From Sphagnum compactum (Eukaryota > Bryophyta > Sphagnopsida > Sphagnales), in contig OZ234495.1 in the NCBI GenBank assembly GCA_965153455.1, forward strand, positions 8,924,875-8,988,874: a stretch of 64,000 nt of DNA. The letters run 5' to 3'. A model generated the notes under the pieces. That model did no database searches. It was not told the DNA's origin and saw only the letters and a list, made by a program, of their open reading frames with translations. The position numbers and the translations under genes were made by a program. Positions 11,501 through 23,240 of this stretch are shown piece by piece (positions within the stretch are counted from its first letter, which is position 1; the number at the start of each line of letters is the position of its first letter).

Positions 11501-13456
11501 TAGTATAAGCATCATCCTATGAGAGAAGGTGCCATACTTTGCACATACTTGAATAAAAAAAGTAGTTGAAATGCAATTCTTTCAGTCCTATTCTCTCTCC
11601 TCCTGATTGTTCTTTGGATGGGTTTTGTAGGTGATAAATGAAGAGATTTTTGCCATCATGGTGGTAATGGCGTTAGTGACCACCTTCATGACAACACCAT
11701 TAGTGATGTGGCTTCACAAGCCTGCCCGTGATGAGCCCCCATATAGAAGACGGAAAATTGATGAGGGAAGAGAATCAGATGAGCTACGTATGCTGATATG
11801 TGCACATGGACCACGGAACCTGCCAGCTCTTATACACCTAACTGAAATGCTGAGGGGTCGATTCCGCAAGTCATTGCGAGTTTTTGTGCTTCATTTGATG
11901 GAGTTTTCAGAGCGGTCATCTGCTATTCGCATTGCGTCCATGGCTAGGAAGGAGGGCAGACCCCACTGGCGTGAGGTAACACTGCTACATTTTATACTGT
12001 AGTACTTGTTGAGCAGTTGTATCCTCTGAATCTGATCGCTTGTTTGGTGTACCAGACTACTGGAAAGGCTCTTGCAAACATCTGAAAGACTGACAGTTGA
12101 CCACTTTTGGTCAAGAACTAAATTTATTGCTTTGTTGTTTAGGGAGAATCAGAGTTGGATTCAGTAGAGGTGACATTTCAGACATATGGGCAACTGAGTA
12201 AAGTCAAGGTGAATACCACCATAGCCATAAGTGCCTTCAACAACATGCACGAAGATATCTGCTCTACAGCAGCAATGACTCGGGCCAATTTCATTCTCCT
12301 GCCATTTCACAAATACTATCGTCTTGATGGAAGCCCTGAAGTTTCATACACCCATTTTCAGCATGTCAACTCCATGACACTGCAACAGTCACCATGCTCT
12401 GTGGGGATTCTTGTCGACAGAGGGTTAGGAGGCCCGTCAGTGCTGCCCATGGACCTCTCCCAACACATTTGTGTCTTATTTTTTGGCGGACCTGATGACC
12501 GCGAGGCCCTCAAGCTAGCACGCCGTATGTCCCAACACAGTGGGGTGAAACTCACTGTGATTCAATGTTTGATCAAACAAGAGCCAGATCCGCAGGGGCT
12601 CACTGACAATGCTCAGCTTGGGAAGTTTTCAAGAAAGCAGTTTGGGAATGTCAGTTATTCCTTCTTTGAACACAGCTGGAGTGGACTCCTACGATCAGGA
12701 AGGAAGATATGGAAATTCTTCAAGGCGCCGTATCGGAAGGTCAAACCAGTGAATGCAAGTATAAGTCCATCATCACAGCAGGACTTGGAGACAGAATACC
12801 AGGGTCCAGACAGCACAAGAAGTGGTTCCACACCAGATGACAATGGCATAATCAATCTCAAAATGGACAAGATAGAGTATGAAAATGAGAAGAAGCTTGA
12901 CATGAGTGCACTTGCACCCTTTGCAGTTCAAAGCAAGAAGGAAACCACTAGCTTGGCAAAGAATAAAATAGCCATAGATGCAGCCAAGAATAAGGAGGAT
13001 TCGGAACATGTGGATCTGGACTTCAGTACAGATGAGAATATGGAGCCACTTACAAGATTGAAGCTGTGGGAAATGAAGAACCCATTGAGATCATTGATCG
13101 AAATCCCATGGTATCGGGATTATGGGTTGGTGATTGTCGGTCTTCATTCCAACAAAGTAAGCCCAATCTTACAATCAGGAACCAGCATAAAACCTGGTGG
13201 GCATGGAGTGTTGGGGCCGATTGGGAACCTCCTAGTTTCTAAAGACCTCAGACGGAGCATGCAAGCTTCTGTTCTGGTTGTCCAGCAACACCATCCATCC
13301 CAAGGCCAGTTTGGATTTTCTGTTGTTCCAGATGAGGAGCCTCATGATGCACCACCTCATCTTGATGAAGAGCAGGAAACAGAAGCATCCCTTTCTGATT
13401 CAAATGGAATTACAATGGAGAATTTGGATAGCATAAATGAAGATTCGAAACATTAA
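8502..13456 (+). CDS. CHX: Cation/H+ exchanger, plant CHX family
   Basis: This gene predicts a 946-aa monovalent cation/proton antiporter of the plant CPA2/CHX family, which in known members moves K+ (or Na+) against H+ across endomembranes or the plasma membrane. The exons are 8502-8676, 9221-9392, 9568-9781, 10127-10463, 10669-10779, 11089-11261, 11631-11975 and about 12143-13456; all phases close. The hydrophobic half (residues about 20-440) carries LRQPRVVAE (exon 1/2 join), [12 protein letters not shown], the conserved [10 protein letters not shown] with the Asn199-Asp200 pair, and [18 protein letters not shown]. The cytosolic half has the CHX hallmark [11 protein letters not shown] (about 622-632) and LGPIGNLL (about 866-873). 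The open frame extends upstream of 8502 but has no ATG, so this Met is the natural start. Exon 6 was placed at 11089 because it gives a gap-free family alignment and avoids an in-frame stop at 11061. Known members are about 790-870 aa; the excess is a charged linker at about 668-813. The first base of exon 8 is uncertain by one. Confidence 0.93.
8705..8725 (+). repeat. (GT)n microsatellite in CHX intron 1
   Basis: About ten GT dinucleotides start 28 bases after the exon 1 donor (8677) and are followed by further CT/GT-rich sequence. It creates several cryptic GT donors close to the real one. Confidence 0.85.
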
Positions 13457-15503
13457 ACTGTGATCAGATTTGTTTGTTGCCTTAGATCCTTCTTATCAGC
13501 CTTCAGGTCTACATGTTTCACATATGGACATCACTATGTCTTATATTGGGGGCTGTCTGGGTATGCTGGCCTGTCTCCTCCCTTCAAGCAATTGCTCTGT
13601 AAAAAAACTAGAAGAACTAAGGAGTAGTTTATGAGCCTCAAGCTTTACAAGGTAACATTAGCCCCATGTGCATATATGAAGTCAGAGCTAGTGAGTCATT
13701 TTGATTTCTTCCAATTGGTCTTCTCCATATAGTACTAGATTGCTGTGATGAGGGCCCTGTAATTCAGTGAAGTTAAAAGATTTTGAGCACCATTTTTGTG
13801 TTTCAGGATTTCTGGTCCTTGCACAATGTGCCGTGACAGCAGGCACCTGTGAATTAAATTGATGCAAGTAAATATTTTTGTCTGGGTTGCAATTGATATT
13901 TCTCTATTGCTCTTACCTTAAGATGCCTGAAAACTGCTTTTGTCAACAGTCAACAGTTAACAGTGATGTATAACAACAAATTAATTTTGTCCATTTTGTT
14001 GGCATTGCTTGTGTTGCTCAATAAGACTTTTTGGCTCACCTCTCTGCCACATGTATCTCTATTGTTTCTTTTCCAACTTGTTTTACATCGGATCTTCTCT
14101 GGAGTCCTGGATTTCAACTGTATCAGCATTGGAGCTAATTGCATCAGGGATGTAGAGCTACAACAAAATAGGCCTACTTCCTCATGCAAGTAAAATCTTT
14201 TGGGAAGAAAAGATGCCAATATAAGCTGCAGGTACGCAAATTTGGGAGAGATTCCTTAGCTTTGAGGATTCTTTGCAGCTTGATCTCTCATCTCTATGTT
14301 GGAGACAGATTGTTTTTCTAACCTTTTCCGATTGTTCAGCTTCAAAAAAAATTGCAGCTTGATCTCTCATCACTGTATTGGATAGTGATTGATTTCTAAC
14401 CTTTATGATCTCCCGAGAGAGCTTGCAAGCGGAACTAGAGTGAACCCTTGCTCTACAGTTGCAGAAGTTGGATTCCTAGATGCCGACAATCTGGGTTGTT
14501 GCAGTCCTGGAAAATATGTTCAGAAACTGTTGTTCAATCGTAGAAGAGGTGGATTTCAATCCATGCAACTGCAGGCCTCACACATGGGAAATGATGTTCA
14601 GATATGTATTTTGAAAGTTTATATAGAAATAAAGATCAAGGTTTGTCCAGGCTGCAATTTGAACACGGGACGAAATTGAACACCCCCATATTTATATCAA
14701 TGTCCTTTCAACTCCAGAATCTGCACCTCATGGTTTGGGTGTTTGATTGAGGGTGCCCATGTGAAATTTAGAAGCAACATCTGCAACATGAGTCCAAAAA
14801 CAGGAACCAAATTATCATCGAACATAATGTCCTTTAGCAACTTCTGAAATGATCATTGAATAACCTGACTTCATGAGATTGTAGAAAAACTCTCACAGAA
14901 AGGATGTGAGTTTAGCAGCCATTGTGTCAGTTCCGGCCATTTGTCTCGGTTATTATAAAAGCAGACAGTTTCTCAACGCGTATGATTCAAGTTCTCAACC
15001 CAATCATATTTCAGAAGTACTTGCTCCAATAGCCAGACAAGCCCACACTTTCTCATGACAAAGATTCCAACACAAGTCACAACACTAGTTACTGTCAATA
15101 TGCCATGAATTGATCAGTGCACATAAAAGCCACAAAAGATGATCTAGTAGGGTCCCCTCCTTCATTTCAGACAGCTTTGTATATTGAAAGTACATGGAAG
15201 GTCAAAGTATGAAGTCTATCGCTATGGATTACATCTTACTGCTAGACCAATCACAACAAGTAAACCCTATTACCTTCCCATTGAAAAACATCCTGAATGT
15301 GTCTGGCTTACTCATGAAGGACCTAGCATGCATCCATTCCTTCTTGTTTAGACTTAAGCTCTGATCTCCTGTCTGCTGTCACTTTTTACCTAGGCAAGAA
15401 AGGAGGCAGACAGGGCAGAGCCACTAATCCTGCATCACAACAACAAAACCCACTCTGCAAAAAAGGACTATTGAAGGAGGAAAATGTGAAAATGGTAGTC
15501 ATT
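13457..15503. other. Convergent intergenic region between CHX and the KH gene
   Basis: The two genes point toward each other, so this stretch should hold both 3' UTRs. Composition is intermediate, and no additional exon was found. A short tandem duplication lies at about 14273-14405: ttgcagcttgatctctcatc appears twice 79 bp apart, each followed by a similar gatt...tctaacctt segment. Polyadenylation sites were not resolved. Confidence 0.55.
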
Positions 15504-18500
15504 TCAACTTTGAGCTGTAGGTGCTGCTACTGGAGCTGTAGCAGAGGAAGGAGCAGGAGTAGCTGTTGCAGTATAATCATACCCACTTGGAGCTGCTGGA
15601 GTGGCCCCCTCAGTTGGCTGTGTGGTAGTATATCCTGCTTGAGGTTGCCCATAAGAAAATCCCTGCTGGCTGTAGCCTTGCTGATCACCCTGCTGCTGAG
15701 CAGGCTGTGCATAACCATATCCATTATAACCTTGCTGGGAATAGCCCTGCTGAGTATAACCCTGTTGCTGGCCGTAGGCACTAGTCTGGTCAGCATACCC
15801 TGCAGCCTGCGGTGGCTGCTGCTGCTGCTGCTGCTGGTAACCCCCATAATAACCCTGCTGACTATAGCCATAGGCTGTTGTGTCAGTGGTTGTGCCTCCA
15901 ACTGGGGCTGTTTGTGGTGGCTGTGCAGAAGATCCCAAGGTCTCAGTGATCATGCAAGCTCAAATAGGTGGAGGAAGGTTGATAATTGTTCAACATGGCT
16001 GGTATTCTAACTTAATACACATGGAACATAGCCCACAAAGCAAGTGGCGTACTAGTGAAATCTTACTCCATGCAGATAAAATTTTGCACGATTACTTGCA
16101 AAGTTGATTACCTGCTGTCCTTGCTGGGCATAGTAGTCATATGAACCCTGGTGAAGTGGCTGTGCAGCAGTAGCAGGTGAGCGTTGATCCCATCCAGACG
16201 AGGTATAGCCTGAGGAAGGCTGCTGGGGATATGCACCATATGCCTGAGGAGGGCCTTGGTACTGCTGTGGACCTGGATATTGAGTGGCCTGCGAATAACC
16301 TCCATAGGATGGTGGTGGAGCAGATGGAGGGCCCCACTGCTGCGGAGGACCAGAAGGTCGATACCCACCATGCTGATTGTGGTAACCACCTGGTGGACCC
16401 CTTGGGACACGATTCTGTTTTGGGCACAAAAGGTCCCATCAACACAGTCAAAAAATGACTCATAATCAGAGGAGTGTGAAGAATATCACTGTACTTGGCT
16501 CAGCTGCTCTTCAAAATTAAGGAGAGCACTTTGGTCAGCACCAATTCCCAAAATCAGACGTGATAGAGAAATGTAGGAAGGGCAGTTTCCATCACAACAA
16601 ACAGCAAACAACATTACTGACTTCATACAAGCAAGCAACAAAGTGAATTTATAGGGGAGGCATTCATATTCAAAGCTTACTGATCCAGCAACTGCAAAGG
16701 CATCACCTTAGTTGTGCAGGAGCCAGACAAATTACTCTCACCTCATCTCCAAACACTGAGTTTGAGCTTTTTGGCTACCCCGCAAAAGAGAAGCCCCATC
16801 CTTCATCAGTGCATTTAAGGTGCACCTGTTACAGGAACGACTAGCCCATAGGCCAAGGGGCTCTGATGGACCAAACCTTAATCCTAAGGCATCCAAGATG
16901 CAGAACTTCACTTCATGTCACCAGATTCCAATTCCAGAATCACCTTAGTCAAAGACGGACTAAGGATTGTATCTATGGCATACTACAACACAAATTCATT
17001 TTGCCTGATTTTGCAAATACCCGTACCAATACCACACAGCACTGATCATGGCAAACTTTTGCTCACATAATAACAAGGTACATTATTCAAGTTTATCCCC
17101 CCTTATCACCACATTACCTGAGCTGTGACGTGAAGTCGGAATCTCACTGAAAATTGAGAAGTAGACTAAGTCTCAAAAGGTAGAGCCAGTTGAGTCCAGA
17201 GTGTTTCTCATTAGGCAAGAGGCCTATCATGGGTATGACACCTTTGCAAACTCTTCCTCATAAAGCAGGTCTAAGAGGTGAGACCTACAGTGACAATGAG
17301 ATTCTGGGAGGCCATGTCTCGTGAAGCTGCAAGAAGGATTGTTGCCATCACAACATGACATAATGGCAGGAAAACATCTAGTCTATCATAGATTACAATA
17401 CAATGCCACTTCGATAGAACTGGATGCATGGTAAGATTGTAACCCAAGCTCTAAACAGTCATCTTGACCTACAAATTGTATTTTGGTATTGAGCATTTTT
17501 CAAAAGTAACTGGCAAAGAGTTCTAGCTGCAGGACCAATGCAAGATACGTTTGAAACCATACCATGATCCAGATGTCGCAACACACCCTCGCTTACTATA
17601 TGCTGTCAAGATTAGAGCTCATGAAAACAAAATATAGCTGTTGGACCTCAACCATAACAGAGAATTGTAAACATTGAGAGAGCAGGATTTAGCAAACAAG
17701 CCATCTCACCCTAGGAAACTACACATAGTAGTTTAAATGCATTTTAGCATGGAGATTACTGAGATGGTGACAAACACTCTGGGTGGGAAAATGAAAAACC
17801 TCCAACAATTCACGAGAGAGAGAGAGCACAAATTTCTTGTTACTGGGTAGGCTTCAATTCGTGCGATAGCCCAAAAGAGACATGGTAATGATCCATAACA
17901 AACTCCATTCAAGAAATCACACAAGCACAAGCATGCAAAAAAGGTAATGCACAGCCACTTTACAAAAGGCTCCTGGAAGTGTACCTCATCAATTACTTCC
18001 TTGATCATATCATATGCAATATCTGTGGCCTTCTTGTTGCCTATCAATGTCACTATCCTTTCAGTAGCACCTGGCTCAGTCTCACTGTCGTTTTGTACCT
18101 GAAGACAAAGACCAGGACCTGGATTAGAAAACAAAGAGCCCCATAGAACAATACTTACTGATGTGGTGCAGGAAACAGAACTGCTTTGACGACAGTATAG
18201 TCTGATGAATCCAATCTCTGAGTGCATGGAAAGAAATGGTACGAAACAGAATTACAGTGCATAATGTATACAGTCTCTGCGACATACCTGAATGCGGACC
18301 CCAGAACGACTTTGAAGACTCTTAATTGTCTCACCTCCCCTGCCAATGATCAACCCAACCTGGGAAAACCAAATGAAATGCTCAGTTTCAGTTTTTGGTA
18401 TGTAGATCTGTGGAAGGGCAACACCTAGAGAACATGCATCAATTTGCTTTCATGACCAAACCTTGTTGTTTGGAACTTTGACTTGAATTTGTTCTCCTGA

Positions 18501-19977
18501 ACTTGGCCCATATCCGCGACCACCATGACCACCTGGTCCTCCTGATGAAGCCTGCTATGGACAGAACAAATTGCAATGATGTCGCGAGTGGTTAACACCA
18601 AGTGGAATAACAGTTCCAACACACACAGTTTCCAATTATGGTAAAGCAAAGCAAGTGCTGAGCATACAAAGAAACAGAAAAGAAATGGGTTGAAGTCGAA
18701 CCTCAGCAATAACATCTCTCACCAGCTGCTCAGCATGGCTTATCTGTTCGGCACTACCCATGATTTCCACTTGCCGGGTTGACAATCGTGGATCTGAATC
18801 AGCATCCCGAGCAACTTGAATCCTTGCACCTGACTGCTGTTGAAGATACTTGATGGTCTCGCCACCTTTACCAATTATAAGTCCTACCTGCAACCACAAC
18901 ACGACAAACATCAAGGACTTGCTCCAAACAGAATAGTACGTGCCAAAAGTTACATCACCACAAAATGTGAAAGACAAAAGACTGTTGTACCTTGGAATTT
19001 GGAACATCAATATTCTTTGATTGAGTGCTTCCATCCCCCTGATGATTATAATACTGAGGTTGCTGATAATCTTGCAATGGTGGATGTTGGAACTGCTGAT
19101 GATGATGCTGCTGCTGCTGCTGCTGCTGCTGATGGTGATGCAGTTGTTCAGTGCGGTCATCTTCAGGGGGTCGGTCACCTTCTTGATTGTGATCTGCAGA
19201 ACATCACAGAAAACACACCAACACTGAATGTCTTCAAAGACAAAAGGCATGTGACTTCCCTCCGTGTTCAGTATGCAACAGGATGTGATGTATTCAGTGC
19301 ATACATGCGTGCCCTATCTCATTTGCCAGCTCTCGTCTTTGTCATTAGACATCACTCCACAACCTAGTCCCTACAACGTGACAACAGGTCCACATTGCTT
19401 GCACACAGTTCACGGAAGATGCCCCACTAAATGCAACCAGACAGTAATTTGGAAAATTCCATCCTAGTATTGTTCCAGTGAAGACAGGGCACAACACAAC
19501 AAACATGAGATATCACACCGCAAGCTTACTTTCTATACATCGTAGCTCGCCCTCCACACAAAGAAGGCAAGTAAAGATTCTAGAGTTACCAGGATATCCT
19601 TGATCGAAGTCGGAGCCATTGGAGCGGTCAACACCGTTCTGCTGCTGCTGCTGCTCATCGGAGTTGTTCTCCTCAGTTCGTGGTCGTTTCAGCTCAGCAC
19701 CAGTCACCAAGCGAGCGGCAATGAGCTCAGCTCTTTGCTTGGCGAGCTCAAACTCCGACATCGGCGGCGCTACGGAGTTGTACGATACGGGAGCGGGAGT
19801 AGCAGCGGGAAGTCCAGAATCATCATCACCGGCTTTCGCGATGTTATTGCTGTATTTGTATCTCAAACCCGATTCCTCTGCCACCACAACACCAGACGCA
19901 TCATCGAACTTCCGCTTGTTTTCAACACGGGGAGCGTTGCTTTCTTCCACGGCCGTAAATCCACCACCGTCAGCCAT
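15504..19977 (-). CDS. KH-domain RNA-binding protein (FUBP/KSRP-like)
   Basis: This gene predicts a 590-aa nucleic-acid-binding protein of the plant far-upstream-element-binding-like KH family. The exons in transcript order are 19977-19590, 19193-18991, 18887-18702, 18551-18462, 18359-18288, 18098-17985, 16414-16112 and 15920-15504; phases close throughout. The first 129 residues are charged, with a short Gln run; exon 2 encodes a His/Gln-rich stretch. KH1 (about 190-257) has VGLIIGKGGETIKYLQ and KH2 (about 281-350) has VGLIIGRGGETIKSLQ; both keep the GxxG loop that grips single-stranded RNA or DNA. The C-terminal 240 residues are low-complexity Gly/Pro/Gln/Tyr (repeated QQGY) and prion-like, typical of proteins in ribonucleoprotein assemblies. 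The last acceptor (CCA at 15920) could lie a few codons upstream. The ATG at 19977 has three telo-boxes about 160 bp upstream. Splicing or mRNA-stability roles are inferred from the family. Confidence 0.92.
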
Positions 19978-20134
19978 CCCTGAAAGACGTAACTATCAAC
20001 AAATTGCCTGCCAAAAGACACTGTAAAAACAATCAAGCAGCAGGAAGCAACCACGCGACCAAAAACCCTCGCTCGAAACTCGAAAAGCTTGCGCTACCAA
20101 ACCACAGAGCGCCAACTCCCAAACAAAACACCTG

Positions 20135-20168
20135 TAGGGTTTGGTCCTAGGGTTTCGTTCTAGGGTTT
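20135..20168 (-). promoter_or_regulatory. Three telo-boxes upstream of the KH gene
   Basis: Read on the minus strand, AAACCCTA occurs at 20142-20135, 20155-20148 and 20168-20161, about 160-190 bp upstream of the KH gene start codon. Telo-boxes (AAACCCTA) are known near transcription starts of plant genes for ribosomal proteins, translation factors and other growth-linked functions. The closely spaced trio suggests proliferation-linked expression of this gene; that is inference. Confidence 0.65.
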
Positions 20169-22289
20169 TCTCAGTTCCTCATGATCGGGACCGTTGAAGG
20201 ACAAGAGTCTGGACGATGGAGATGGAAGGGGTCTCTCACGGGTCCCCCACCCGTTATGTCGGCAGACAGCCGGGGCCCGCCGATCGGCTGTTCAGAGTAG
20301 GATCTGGAATATAGGTACACAATAACGTTGGACTCCACAAAGCCGGTGTTCACATCTGAGCCGTCGATCTATGGTTTGGACGGAAGAGATCATATTGGAG
20401 CAGTTTTTTTTTTTTAATTTGGCGAAAATTTGCCAAAAGGCGACACAGGATTGGCAATTTGCATACAACACAATATATATATTGAAAAATTGCCAAAAGG
20501 TAACACAAATGCACAAAACAACATTGTACAACATGTTATATAAAAAGCCAACCATAGTTGTGCACTATAGATTACTACTAAATTTAAGTTTGCACTAATA
20601 TAACAGTTATTATAAATGGATGTGCATAAATTAGGTTTAATTTTTAGAATTTAGGGTTGAAATCTAAAATTAGGTTTAACTTTACATTAAGCTTGTACTA
20701 GGGTTACAATTCATATTTAAAGTACAATTTAGATTTAAATTAAAGTTGTACTAAACTAGGATTTCTCTTTAAATTAGGGTTCGAGTATATATCAAGTTTG
20801 TATTATTCAATCTAAGGTTTAAGGCAAGGTTTTTGATAGATTTGTGGTTGAGATCTAAGTCTAAGGTTTGTATTAAGGCTTCAAGGCTAGGTTATAACTA
20901 CTTGTTAAAATGAAATTACATTTCCATTAATTGCATCTTGTTGTAACAATAATAACTTACTTCTACAAGACAATTAGGGTTCAAACCATATCACATCCAA
21001 TTACACCTACAACCTAAACGCATTGATTTGGATGCTAACAAAACATAACCAACTTGCACAAGCCACAAATATCTTTACCATAATAACAAAAGACACACGA
21101 ACATAGGGTTGGGAAGTTTTTTAAATATAAAAACTCGGATAGAAGGTTCTAGTAACTAAATTCAATGAGAAACTTCAATCTTCAAATTAATCAAGATCTA
21201 GTTTTTGAATTATAATTTCTTACACCAAAACCCTAGCAAAATCTTCAATTGTAAGAGCGCATAATGTTCAAGTTTTGCCCATTCCAACAAATTGTTAAGT
21301 TTCATATTTGGCTCCAATAAATAGCAAAAGAATTAAGAGATTGTTTACTTTTTAAATTTTCATATTTTGTTTACAACCAAAAAAATGTTAATTGCTAAGA
21401 AAATAACATTTCACAATGTTTATATCCATCATTTCTAACATTCTTTCTAATGAGTTGTCTTATGATTATTATATTTAATATGGAAATACATGTTAGAAGA
21501 ATATAATATCCAATCTCAATTTCACTACAAATTACACAAACAAAGCGTTGGGAAAAACTTTTCAAAATGCATTGCAAAATTTTAAGAAGTTAAAAATCAA
21601 GAACTTGCATATAGGCCTTAAGCACAATAAATAGGTAACTACATCTATATGCGGATTCAATCTTGATATCATACGTACAATTGTAAACAATCTATCATTA
21701 TTGTTGAATATGTTTGTCAACATAATATTGAGTCGAAATTTCTATCAATTATTTATTTAATGTGGAAATAACATAATTATTTGACACACAAGTGCCAAAC
21801 CTAAAAAAGGTACTCCAATATGTATAGTCACAAGGGTATCTGATACATACATATACACATTCCAAAACATTTATGTGGGTTTGTGTAAGTGTAAATGATA
21901 TTTTTTTAACACTTCCCCCAAAAGTGTAACAAATATTCATTTATACAATTCATACGTTTATACACTTACTCAAGTTTACGTAGTGGCTATATGTGTTTTT
22001 ACACTAACACACACAACACCAATTCAAACCAATGTTGGCAAGTTCTTAGAGTTTGTGGTGTTAAACCCCAATGGTTTAGGTTCTTTTGACTTGGAAGCAA
22101 AATGACATTTTTACAATAGAATTATCACAAGACCAAATTGTGGAACTATTCATTTGATGAAATTTAAACCAAAAATGTGAAAAAATAACAATTGACAGCT
22201 TTTGCACTCCATCGTCGGTACTGAAGTTTTCTTGACACACTTCCATCTCTAGTCAGATCTCACTATTATATACTATCTGTGCGTTTTTG
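20169..22289. other. AT-rich intergenic DNA, no gene seen
   Basis: This stretch lies between the KH promoter and the LINE. From 20630 to 20920 it is a monotonous series of variants of attagggtttaa / aaatttag, resembling decayed telomere-like or simple-repeat DNA. No coding exon or RNA gene was recognised. Confidence 0.55.
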
Positions 22290-22454
22290 TCGCATTTGGG
22301 TTGCTAGTGGTTCCACCGGCGCGAGATTAGGGAGGAGCTCTGCAATAAAAAATTGCAAGAGGCGGCGCAGCCAGTGCCAACGACCAACACATCAAGTGTG
22401 ATCTATGTTTTTGGATGTGATCTTTTGTTTAGACTTTAACTCTGCCATCGCCGC

Positions 22455-22775
22455 AGAGTTTCACACACAAGAAGAAGACAGAGAAAAGCACTCAAACAGG
22501 CTTGAAGTTCATCAGATTTTCCGATCCATCTTGTTAGAATTATGAACACAGATCGTTCTTGCGGATCTTTGTACTTTTCGTGATCAGCTGGATTAAGATT
22601 TCTCCTCACGAAAGGTGAGTGCAAAATCTCAGGGTTTCTCCCACAAGAAACGGAGAGAGCACTCTGGCTTGACAATGATCAGATTTTCGGATCCTTCTCC
22701 ACAGAGATGTTAGCTGGATTCAAAATGTTCATCAAAACCTGAATGCAAAATCTGCAGAAGTTTCTGACATTAGAA
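22455..22775 (+). repeat. Tandem monomers in the LINE 5' region
   Basis: A similar block begins at about 22456, 22631 and 22757: a gtttc/gtttct core, then an AGA-rich segment, then (in the first two) GCACTC and ATCAGATTTTCSGATCC. The ATCAGATTTT motif lies at 22511 and 22678, 167 bp apart. GTGCAAAATCT/ATGCAAAATCT and GCTGGATT also recur. Such 5' monomers act as promoters in some animal L1 families; here that role is only a suggestion. Confidence 0.6.
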
Positions 22776-23051
22776 GAGAAAGAGACACAAACAAAGGAGG
22801 ACGAGGACAGACAGCCTCAGAGAACACACTCTCTCGTCTTCGCAATCATCAAAAAATCAAAGACAAAAAGCAGATGGCGGCATGGCGTAGTATGTCACTT
22901 TGCCCCAGCCAAATCCGAGACCTCGTTGCCTGTGGTATTCAGGGAGCCAGAGCAGCAACTCTCCAAGAAAGAGTTGAAGAAGAAGGAGCTTGCTGAGCTG
23001 GATGCGGTTTTTGCTGAGCTTAGTCTTGTTCAAAAAGAAGAAAATGCCTAG
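22743..23051 (+). pseudogene. Open frame upstream of LINE ORF1, possible host-derived segment
   Basis: This is an ATG-started frame of 102 codons in the 5' part of the LINE. Its end is strongly charged and helical (QQLSKKELKKKELAELDAV), and it stops with TAG at 23049. It is in the same frame as ORF1 but separated from it by further stops and a poly-T/poly-G stretch near 23140. The Lys/Glu-rich tail looks like the end of a cellular protein rather than retroelement sequence, so it may be a captured exon. I cannot name a source gene. Confidence 0.4.
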
Positions 23052-23240
23052 TGGGGACGTTCTGGATTTCAAAAGCTTCTGTGACAGCCAGCTAGCAAGG
23101 ACAATTCCAGGTTCTTGGTTTTGACTTCTGAACCTTTTTTTTTTGGGGGGGGGGGCTAAAACCCATGTGTTTTTTGACTTTTCAAGTCCTTTTGAAAAAA
23201 TAGACATTGGTTTAAGGTTTAAGATTTGAAAAACTCCACG

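Noticed and set aside
15527-15901. Second long minus-strand frame over the last KH exon
   Set aside because: It is a shadow of the Gln/Gly/Tyr-rich repeat sequence in another frame and has no splice continuity with the upstream exons.
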